Below are positions 1-4,900 of a stretch of 7,175 nt of DNA, piece by piece; the stretch's first letter is position 1, and each line of letters starts with the position of its first letter. The position numbers and the translations under genes are program-made. The notes under the pieces were generated by a model that worked only from the letters and a program-made list of their open reading frames with translations, did not search any database and was not told where the DNA came from. The stretch covers positions 1-7,175 of the forward strand of contig JABIDZ010000087.1 of NCBI GenBank assembly GCA_018651445.1, given 5' to 3'. This DNA comes from Candidatus Iainarchaeum sp. GTDB lineage: Archaea; Iainarchaeota; Iainarchaeia; Iainarchaeales; JAAZKV01.

Positions 1-1
1 T

Positions 2-508
2 TGGGATGGTGTATTAGATCCCGACGCAGGAGAAGAATGTGAAGCAGGTATCGCCTGCGATCCTGATTTATACCCTGGTGAATTATTTTGTATTTCTTGT
101 AAATGTGAATCTGATGGTTTACCACAAAATAGTATTTTAGACCACAAAGGCGAATGGGAAAACGGAAAGATAAAAGCAGAGTTTTTGTGCAAAGAAAGAA
201 CTGAAGATGCTACACTAAGAGTCTTAAAAGACAAAGAAATAATCGCGTCATATTCTGGAATTATTTGTGATGACGAAACAACAACTGCATATTTAATCAA
301 AACATTTGAAAAAAATAACCTATATGAAATAGAGTTAGAAATTCCAAAACTATGCAAGGTTTGTGAACGCGAATTCTTTTTGTCTTCAACCGGACGAGGG
401 TGGTTAAACAAAGGCGACATAAACATCCCAGACAATAACTTACTTTTAGTTGTTTTAATTGGTTTTGTTAGTTTTGCAATAATTGCTGTAAAGAAAAAAG
501 AAGAGTAA
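2..508 (+). CDS. Cys-rich surface protein with C-terminal membrane anchor (5' partial)
   Basis: The frame is open from base 2 to a TAA at 506-508, so the start and most of the protein lie upstream; 168 residues are visible. Visible residues 1-39 contain GVLDP, EEC, and Cys at 13, 19, 30, 33 and 35. This resembles the Cys-rich repeat found in many secreted proteins (a G-D-G-V-x-x-P-G-E-E-C-D-type start followed by a C-x2-C-x-C end). Further Cys lie at 63, 89, 118 and 121, the last two as a CKVC pair. Residues about 147-163 (LLLVVLIGFVSFAIIAV) form one transmembrane helix followed by KKKEE, which suggests an extracellular chain held by a C-terminal anchor with a short basic cytoplasmic tail. 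No LPXTG or PEF-type sorting motif is seen. A TTG at 185 could be read as a start, but the frame is coding-like upstream of it. Its full function is unknown; it may be an adhesin or S-layer-associated protein. The HIT gene follows after 4 bases. Confidence 0.75.
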   Translation, partial: WDGVLDPDAGEECEAGIACDPDLYPGELFCISCKCESDGLPQNSILDHKGEWENGKIKAEFLCKERTEDATLRVLKDKEIIASYSGIICDDETTTAYLIKTFEKNNLYEIELEIPKLCKVCEREFFLSSTGRGWLNKGDINIPDNNLLLVVLIGFVSFAIIAVKKKEE

Positions 509-512
509 TAAC

Positions 513-965
513 ATGAGTTCTTGTACATTTTGTGATTTTGTTTCTGGAGAATGGAAACAACACAAAAACAAATTTAAATTTCAAATCTTACACGAAACCA
601 AAAGAACAATGTCTTTTCTTTCAATTGATTTTCCAAAACCAGCTAAAGAACATGTTCTTGTAATACCAAAGAAACATTATACGAATCTAGAAGATTGTCC
701 AAAAACAACATTACACGAACTAGTCGATCATGTCGCTTTAATTTCAAAAGCCATAAGAACCGAGCACGAAGGGTGTAATATTTTATTGAATGATGGTAGA
801 AGTGCAGAACAAACAGTTATGCACGCACATTTTCACGTGGTTCCTCGCGACAAGGGTGATGAAATCGAAATAGAACTATGGGAACGAACAAATATTACTG
901 CAAAAACTTATAAAAAATTGAATGCGAATTTGAAGAAACTAATCAAAAAAGCTTCGAAAACATAG
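513..965 (+). CDS. HIT-family protein (Hint-like nucleotide phosphoramidase/hydrolase)
   Basis: A 150-residue histidine-triad protein, about the usual length for this family. The catalytic HAHFHVV motif is at residues 104-110, and by comparison with Hint proteins H106 is the nucleophile that forms a nucleotidyl-histidine intermediate. CTFC at residues 4-7, H47 (in EHVLVIPKKH) and H104 match the zinc site of the Cys-x2-Cys subgroup. Family members cleave AMP-linked or dinucleotide substrates in the cytoplasm; the substrate here cannot be told. The segment before the triad reads SAEQTVMH, where most relatives have AGQxVxH, so a conserved Gly is Glu (E99). The ATG at 513 puts CxxC at the expected distance from the N-terminus. 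The gene lies 4 bases after the surface-protein stop, so it is probably cotranscribed with it, though a functional link is unlikely. There is no clear Shine-Dalgarno sequence. The C-terminus is Lys-rich. Confidence 0.92.
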   Translation: MSSCTFCDFVSGEWKQHKNKFKFQILHETKRTMSFLSIDFPKPAKEHVLVIPKKHYTNLEDCPKTTLHELVDHVALISKAIRTEHEGCNILLNDGRSAEQTVMHAHFHVVPRDKGDEIEIELWERTNITAKTYKKLNANLKKLIKKASKT

Positions 966-988
966 TTTTTTCCAAATGAATTCATTTT
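963..988 (+). terminator. T-tract and palindrome after the HIT gene
   Basis: The TAG stop of the HIT gene is followed directly by six T (966-971), the kind of tract at which archaeal RNA polymerase can terminate. A perfect 14-base palindrome, AAATGAATTCATTT (974-987), follows. In RNA it could form a weak hairpin; as DNA it could be a dimer-binding site upstream of the hemerythrin promoter. Termination is inferred from sequence only. Confidence 0.4.
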
Positions 989-992
989 CATT

Positions 993-1007
993 CAAAAAGA
1001 ATAAAAG
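993..1007 (+). promoter_or_regulatory. Archaeal-type BRE/TATA promoter for hemerythrin
   Basis: CAAAAAG followed by AATAAAAG resembles a purine-rich BRE and a TATA box. The TATA centre (about 1003) is 26 bases before the ATG at 1029, the spacing expected for a leaderless transcript starting at or beside the start codon. No Shine-Dalgarno sequence precedes the ATG. Confidence 0.5.
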
Positions 1008-1028
1008 GTTGTTTTACACCATATAGTT

Positions 1029-1460
1029 ATGCGTCCATTTAAGTTAGATGAAAGATTATTGATGGGAATTCAAAAAATTGATCAACAACACAATCAGTTT
1101 GTTGACCTCTTAAACCGAATGGTTGTTTCTCTCCACCACCCTTATGCAGAAGAAGAAATGGAGCATTTGATTATTGAGTTAAGCGATTTTGCTAGACACC
1201 ACTTTGATACCGAAGAAGAATTATTACGTGATATTAATTTTCCAAAAATTCGCGACCATTCAATCGCGCACATTCGCTTTGATAACAAAGTAAAAATTTT
1301 TTCCGATAGTTTACTCGTACAAAACACAAATTTTGATCAATTTGTTTTATTTAATTTTAAATGGTTAGAAAACCATATCAAATCATTTGATACGGATTAT
1401 TACAAGTATGTAACCAAACACAATTTACTTGATGATTTGAAAAAGAAATTTGCTTTGTAG
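1029..1460 (+). CDS. Bacteriohemerythrin (single-domain O2-binding di-iron protein)
   Basis: A 143-residue single-domain hemerythrin with the full set of di-iron ligands at canonical spacing: H21 (KIDQQH), H58 and E62 (HHFDTEE), H77 and H81 (HSIAH), and H116 and D121 (WLENHIKSFD). These residues bind two irons in a four-helix bundle that reversibly binds O2. Free-standing family members store, carry or buffer oxygen, or protect against O2; the exact role here is inferred. The usual N-terminal Trp-Asp-Glu before the first ligand helix is LDE here (residues 6-8), so the Trp is missing. No sensor or methyl-accepting domain is attached and no signal peptide is seen, so it should be cytoplasmic. 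The start is supported by the correct N-terminal length and a TATA-like element 26 bases upstream. The gene converges on a small membrane-protein gene with an 18-base gap. Confidence 0.95.
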   Translation: MRPFKLDERLLMGIQKIDQQHNQFVDLLNRMVVSLHHPYAEEEMEHLIIELSDFARHHFDTEEELLRDINFPKIRDHSIAHIRFDNKVKIFSDSLLVQNTNFDQFVLFNFKWLENHIKSFDTDYYKYVTKHNLLDDLKKKFAL

Positions 1461-1478
1461 ATTCAAACTAATTATAAC

Positions 1479-1655
1479 CTATTTTGCTCGCAAACGAACA
1501 ACTATTATTGCAAGAGCCGCAAAGAATAAGCAACCTATGTAGCTCTCCCAACTCCAATTGAATAGTACTGGCGCAAAGAAAAGAAACACTGCAACTAAAC
1601 CAAATAATAGTTCTAGCGCCATTCCTGGAAGACTAACATTTACTCCTGCAACCAT
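1479..1655 (-). CDS. Small two-helix membrane protein (58 aa), unknown function
   Basis: A 58-codon frame running from ATG (1655-1653) to TAG (1481-1479) on the minus strand. The product begins MVAGVNVSLPGM. Two hydrophobic segments follow, at residues about 15-32 (ELLFGLVAVFLFFAPVLF) and 38-53 (SYIGCLFFAALAIIVV), separated by a short loop containing NWSWE, and the protein ends RLRAK. The positive tail suggests that the C-terminus faces the cytoplasm, placing the N-terminus on the same side and the NWSWE loop outside. I do not recognise a family. The hydrophobic pattern with an aromatic loop and basic end makes a chance frame unlikely, and it fills an otherwise empty 250-base gap. It lies 56 bases downstream of the tsaD stop and could be the last gene of that operon, but a TATA-like element at 1685-1692 may give it its own promoter. 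Confidence 0.65.
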   Translation of the reverse strand: MVAGVNVSLPGMALELLFGLVAVFLFFAPVLFNWSWESYIGCLFFAALAIIVVRLRAK

Positions 1656-1666
1656 ATTATCACATT

Positions 1667-1709
1667 AAAAAAAGGTTAAAGTACTATAAAAAGAATTCCT
1701 TCCTTACGA
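1667..1709 (-). terminator. Possible tsaD terminator
   Basis: Read on the minus strand, the tsaD stop is followed by a weak hairpin (CTTC-GTAAG-GAAG), then a T5 run (1692-1688), then a T7 run (1673-1667). Such T-tracts can end archaeal transcripts. The T5 run overlaps the TATA-like element proposed for the small membrane gene, so only one of the two uses may be real. Confidence 0.3.
1685..1692 (-). promoter_or_regulatory. TATA-like element for the small membrane gene
   Basis: TTTTTATA on the minus strand, centred about 33 bases upstream of the ATG at 1655. This would place transcription start a few bases before the start codon. It is weak evidence in AT-rich DNA. Confidence 0.3.
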
Positions 1710-1711
1710 AG

Positions 1712-2818
1712 TTATTTAAAGTTTAGAATCGGGTCTCTATCTAGTTTCATTACGTCTTTTAGAAACTCTTTTCTCTTTGCTTTGTGATACGCAACAATAC
1801 CAATCATCCCTGCGTTGTCCGTACAAAACCTTGTTTTTGGCATCGCAACATCTACGCCTGCTTTTTCAAATTGTTTTCTCAGTCTTTTACGAATATATAA
1901 ATTTGCACAAACGCCTCCGCCAATAGAAACATGTTTTACTTTGTATTTTGCAACTGCTTTAGCTAGTTTTGTAACTAAAACATCTGCTACTGCTTCTTCA
2001 AAGCTAGCTGCAAAATCACTAATCTCTTTTTTTGTAAAAAACATATTTTTCGAATCAAAGTATTCTGAGGACGTACTAAACGAAATCATTTCACCATCGT
2101 TCTTTGCACTCTTACTTGCATAAATTTTTCTAAGAGATAATAAACAAGCGGTTTTTAGACCAGAAAAACTAAAGTTAAAGTCTTTTGAATGAATCATTGG
2201 TCTTACTAAATCATATTTTTCCCGATCTCCTTTTTCTGCAACCTTTGAAATTAATGGTCCGCCAGGATAACCTAGTTTTAGCAAGCGAGCAACTTTGTCA
2301 AATGCTTCTCCTGCAGCGTCATCTAAAGTTTGTCCGATTAATTTGTATTTTCCAATCCCCTCTACTAGAACTAGTTCGGTGTGTCCACCAGAAATAATTA
2401 AACTAATGAATGGAAACTTTGGTTTTATATTTGAATAGATTTTACCTTCACTGTTTTTTAAGAAAGGTGAAAGTAAATGTCCTTCTAAATGATTTACTGC
2501 AATAACGGGTTTGTTATATTCCCTCGCGAGTTCTTTTATTTTTATTATTCCTACTTCAAGAGCTACAGCTAAACCCGGGCCATATGTTACTGCTAGTACA
2601 TCAATGTCTTTCATTGTTAGACCTGCCATTTTCAATGCTTTTTTTACACAAGGGTCAATAAATTCTTTGTGCTTTTCTTTTGCGATGTTTGGAACAACTC
2701 CTCCAAACTTTTTGTGAAAACTTATTTGAGTAGAAACAACACTACTAAGAACACGATCGTTGTTTAGCACTGCAGCACAAGTATCGTCACACGAAGTTTC
2801 TATTGCCAAAATTTTCAT
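1712..2818 (-). CDS. tsaD: tRNA A37 threonylcarbamoyltransferase TsaD (bacterial type)
   Basis: A 368-residue ASKHA-fold enzyme that transfers threonylcarbamoyl from TC-AMP to N6 of A37 in ANN-decoding tRNAs, giving t6A. The N-terminal IETSCDDT (6-13), GGVVP (39-43), metal-binding H110 and H114 in NHLEGH, SGGHTELV (143-150), DDAAGEAFDK (166-175), YPGGP (184-188), FSFSGLKT (216-223) and CTDNAGM (332-338, with D334 as the metal ligand) are all present. These signatures are of bacterial TsaD, not archaeal Kae1. The protein is about 30 residues longer than E. coli TsaD: a Ser/Lys-rich insertion lies at about 233-262, with a shorter one at about 121-134. The ATG overlaps the tsaC-tsaE stop (ATGA, 2818-2815), implying translational coupling. 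A bacterial TsaD normally works with TsaB and TsaE; TsaB is not in this window, although the mitochondrial relatives (Qri7/OSGEPL1) work without it. Confidence 0.95.
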   Translation of the reverse strand: MKILAIETSCDDTCAAVLNNDRVLSSVVSTQISFHKKFGGVVPNIAKEKHKEFIDPCVKKALKMAGLTMKDIDVLAVTYGPGLAVALEVGIIKIKELAREYNKPVIAVNHLEGHLLSPFLKNSEGKIYSNIKPKFPFISLIISGGHTELVLVEGIGKYKLIGQTLDDAAGEAFDKVARLLKLGYPGGPLISKVAEKGDREKYDLVRPMIHSKDFNFSFSGLKTACLLSLRKIYASKSAKNDGEMISFSTSSEYFDSKNMFFTKKEISDFAASFEEAVADVLVTKLAKAVAKYKVKHVSIGGGVCANLYIRKRLRKQFEKAGVDVAMPKTRFCTDNAGMIGIVAYHKAKRKEFLKDVMKLDRDPILNFK

Positions 2819-3885
2819 TCAAATTCACCATATTCAATTATTCTTTCGTTCTCACTTTTGTGATACATATTAATCCAAACAACAAAAGCTTTTCCTTTCA
2901 AATCTTTTATTATTTCTGAAACTTTTTCTGCCCACTCAATTACAATTAGACTTTTTTCTTCTAGCATTTCTGCTAACCCAACATCCCAAATTTCTTTTCC
3001 TTCCATTAACTTGTAAATATCCATGTGAACGAACTTTACAAAATTCTTTTTTAGTTTGTATTCTCTTGAAATAATATATGTTGGAGAAGTGATTTCTTGT
3101 TTTATCCCCAAAGCTAGCGCCATTCCCTTACTCATCTGTGTTTTACCCGTTCCTAGTTCTCCCTGAAAAGCAATTATTATTGGAATATCTAATTTCTTTT
3201 CGATTAGATTCTTTATTAGTTTTTCTCCAAACACTCTTGTTTCTTCTTCACCGTGCGTTATTACTTTGTGTTTGTGTCGAATCACAATATCTCCTTGTCG
3301 CAAGATATTTACATCATCAAGAGTAGTATCTATTACTGTTGAAGGATCATTTTTTGGTAGCTTCCCCGCATCTATAATCAAATCAATTAAGGCTTGTTGT
3401 TTCTCAGACGTGTGAGTTAGAATGTCTTTCACGCAATAAGGTGTTTTTTTGTATGATACATTTGCGCTAGTCGCAGTAATTGGTTTACCAAACACTTTAG
3501 TTAATTCTAACATGAAATCATATTTTGGGATTCTTACCCCAAGTGTTTTTGTATTTGATTCTACACCATTTGCAACTTTTCCCTTGCCTTTTGAAACAAT
3601 TGTGAATGGCCCTGGCAAATATTCTTTGTACAAGTTCTTTGCAGTCGCATTTAATTTAACATATTTTTCAGCCATTTTTCTATCCGTTACTGCAACCGAA
3701 ATCGGCTTGTCATCACGAAACGTTTTGTAAGAAATAAGTTTGTTTACTGCGTCCTGGTTTGTTGCGTCTACCCCAAGACCATAACAAGTTTCAGTAGGAT
3801 AAATAATTATTCCGCCCGCGTTAAGCGTCTTTATCGCTACAGAAATTACTTTTGCTTTATTGCCTTTTAATTTGAGGATTTGCAT
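2815..3885 (-). CDS. TsaC-TsaE fusion: threonylcarbamoyl-AMP synthase plus TsaD-associated ATPase
   Basis: A continuous 356-residue frame joining two t6A enzymes that are normally separate. Residues about 1-202 are a YrdC/TsaC domain that makes threonylcarbamoyl-AMP from threonine, bicarbonate and ATP. Its motifs are YPTETCYGLGVDA (29-41), K54 and R57, TATSANVS (137-144), PSTVID (181-186) and LRQGDI (195-200). It lacks the extra C-terminal domain of Sua5. Residues about 208-356 are a TsaE P-loop ATPase: EEETRVFGEKL (213-223), Walker A GELGTGKT (242-249), TSPTYIISREY (266-276), HMDIYKL (287-293) and IEWAEKV (316-322). The join is tight, with no long linker. TsaE normally binds the TsaB-TsaD dimer and hydrolyses ATP to allow repeated rounds. 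TsaD follows with an ATGA overlap. There is no frameshift or internal stop, and a TATA-like element lies about 28 bases upstream of the ATG. Confidence 0.93.
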   Translation of the reverse strand: MQILKLKGNKAKVISVAIKTLNAGGIIIYPTETCYGLGVDATNQDAVNKLISYKTFRDDKPISVAVTDRKMAEKYVKLNATAKNLYKEYLPGPFTIVSKGKGKVANGVESNTKTLGVRIPKYDFMLELTKVFGKPITATSANVSYKKTPYCVKDILTHTSEKQQALIDLIIDAGKLPKNDPSTVIDTTLDDVNILRQGDIVIRHKHKVITHGEEETRVFGEKLIKNLIEKKLDIPIIIAFQGELGTGKTQMSKGMALALGIKQEITSPTYIISREYKLKKNFVKFVHMDIYKLMEGKEIWDVGLAEMLEEKSLIVIEWAEKVSEIIKDLKGKAFVVWINMYHKSENERIIEYGEFE

Positions 3886-3908
3886 AGAATACTTTGATAT
3901 AAATACTA

Positions 3909-3925
3909 TTATAAAATTGTTTTTC
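3909..3925 (-). promoter_or_regulatory. BRE/TATA promoter of the tsaCE-tsaD operon
   Basis: On the minus strand GAAAAACA is followed by ATTTTATAA, centred about 28 bases before the ATG at 3885. This is good spacing for a nearly leaderless archaeal transcript. A second TATA-like stretch (3905-3898) is too close to the ATG. The 102-base interval 3886-3987 is a divergent promoter region with nothing else recognisable in it. Confidence 0.5.
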
Positions 3926-3958
3926 GAGGACTTTTTTTGTTGTTGACATTAGGATAGG

Positions 3959-3966
3959 CTTTTATT
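3959..3966 (+). promoter_or_regulatory. Weak TATA-like element for the methyltransferase gene
   Basis: CTTTTATT lies about 22-29 bases before the ATG at 3988, consistent with a leaderless start, but it matches the archaeal TATA consensus only loosely. A TTGACA at 3943-3948 has no well-spaced bacterial -10 partner. Confidence 0.3.
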
Positions 3967-3987
3967 GATCCAGCACAGAATATTATC

Positions 3988-4785
3988 ATGGCTTCTAAAA
4001 AACAACCAGCATGGAAAAAACGAGGTTTTAAGATCATGCCCGGCTGGTCACTTGCCGATAGAAAATGGTTTAGGACATCTATAAAAAAATTAAAACGGCT
4101 AGAAACGGTTGATCGGACACCCCCTGAGACTTCTACTGGAGTTTATGTTAGAACGCTTGGTTTTATTAAAGAAAAATATAATTTTGATATTGCAAACGAT
4201 TGTATTACCCCTGCTTTGAAAAGAAAACGTTCTACAAAACCTTTAAACATTTTAGATGCAGGAGCCGGGTTTGGTTTTATTTCAGCCGAACTTGTCGCAA
4301 AATTTAGAAATGCCGTTAATGTTACTGCTTTAGGTTTAAATCCACGCGTTTCGTTCAAACGAGTTAAACAATTAATTGATGTAAGCCTTGCATCAGATGA
4401 GTGGTATGCTAATGCAGATTCTCAACGATTATATCATGCACAAAAAGCTTTGCCAGAATACGAAAAAAATATTGGTAAAGTTAAGCGTGTTATTTCACGT
4501 TTTGAAAATTATAAAACAAAAGAAAAATACGATGTTATCTTTAGTCTTTTTGGTCCACATTTTTATTCGCCATTCAAAAGAAGAGTTGCTGAACAATTAT
4601 TCAATTTATTAAAACCAGGCGGACAAATAATCACAATAACCGCATTATATGATTTAGATCGTTCAAGAGCATTTTTTGACCCAAAAAGCAGACACTCCCA
4701 ACGCAGTGGCTATTATTTAAAACTAACAAAAACTACCAAAAATCTATTTTTTTATAAGAAAGTTAAGGTTGCGAAAACGAAATGA
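3988..4785 (+). CDS. Class I SAM-dependent methyltransferase, substrate unknown
   Basis: A 265-residue Rossmann-fold methyltransferase. Motif I, the SAM-binding Gly-rich loop, is ILDAGAGFGF (88-97). Motif IV is YDVIFSLFGPHFY (181-193), and the post-substrate strand is LLKPGGQIITITA (207-219). The second strand, VTALGLNPR (112-120), lacks the usual acidic residue that holds the SAM ribose, so cofactor binding may differ from the norm. The N-terminus is basic (KK at 4-5, WKKRGFK at 9-15) and there is a lead-in of about 85 residues before the core, possibly for substrate recognition. Many RNA or small-molecule methyltransferases look like this, so the target cannot be named. The gene diverges from the tsaCE-tsaD operon, ends with TGA, and precedes the ABC-F gene by 115 bases. 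A 27-codon ORF overlaps its stop. Confidence 0.8.
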   Translation: MASKKQPAWKKRGFKIMPGWSLADRKWFRTSIKKLKRLETVDRTPPETSTGVYVRTLGFIKEKYNFDIANDCITPALKRKRSTKPLNILDAGAGFGFISAELVAKFRNAVNVTALGLNPRVSFKRVKQLIDVSLASDEWYANADSQRLYHAQKALPEYEKNIGKVKRVISRFENYKTKEKYDVIFSLFGPHFYSPFKRRVAEQLFNLLKPGGQIITITALYDLDRSRAFFDPKSRHSQRSGYYLKLTKTTKNLFFYKKVKVAKTK

Positions 4786-4865
4786 TGTTTTTGAAAAAAA
4801 GACTTCCTCAAAAATTCATTATACTAAACGATATAATAGCTAAAAAGAATCTTCTATCTTTTTAG
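4782..4865 (+). CDS. Possible 27-residue leader peptide upstream of ABC-F
   Basis: A short frame from ATG 4782, overlapping the methyltransferase TGA as ATGA, to TAG 4863-4865. It encodes MMFLKKRLPQKFIILNDIIA (residues 1-20) then KKNLLSF. Its last codons and stop lie inside the first leader hairpin, as expected for a translated leader whose ribosome affects downstream folding. It may equally be a chance frame in AT-rich DNA. The TATA-like element proposed for the ABC-F gene lies inside it, so it would be translated only from read-through methyltransferase mRNA. Confidence 0.22.
   Translation: MMFLKKRLPQKFIILNDIIAKKNLLSF
4830..4837 (+). promoter_or_regulatory. TATA-like element upstream of ABC-F
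   Basis: GATATAAT is centred about 67 bases before the ABC-F ATG. With archaeal spacing, transcription would start near 4859 and give a leader of about 40 bases. Nothing TATA-like lies at the leaderless position about 27 bases before the ATG, so this gene seems to have a real 5' leader, unlike most of its neighbours. Confidence 0.35.
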
Positions 4866-4900
4866 AATGCTTTAAGAAAGCATCTTTTTACTTTTTACTT
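4840..4900 (+). promoter_or_regulatory. Tandem-hairpin leader with U-rich tract (terminator or attenuator)
   Basis: Hairpin 1 pairs CTAAAAAGA (4840-4848) with TCTTTTTAG (4857-4865): 9 perfect pairs around an 8-base loop. Hairpin 2 pairs ATGCTTT (4867-4873) with AAAGCAT (4877-4883): 7 perfect pairs around AAG. It is followed by CTTTTTA repeated twice, then CTT, up to the ABC-F ATG. ATCTTTTTA occurs at both 4856-4864 and 4882-4890, so the arm at 4841-4848 could pair with either copy, giving exclusive structures. This may simply end methyltransferase transcription, or it may attenuate ABC-F. Confidence 0.5.

Noticed and set aside
185..187. TTG as start codon of a 107-residue protein
   Set aside because: The same frame is open to the window edge and upstream codons encode a recognisable Cys-rich segment, so this is the interior of a longer gene.
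1815..2123. 102-codon plus-strand frame within tsaD, and similar frames at 2185-2397, 2511-2717, 3138-3326 and 3449-3730
   Set aside because: All are antisense to conserved motifs of tsaD or tsaC-tsaE and show no recognisable domain.
3943..3948. TTGACA resembling a bacterial -35 box before the methyltransferase gene
   Set aside because: No TATAAT-like partner lies 16-18 bases downstream; the TATA-like CTTTTATT at leaderless distance fits better.
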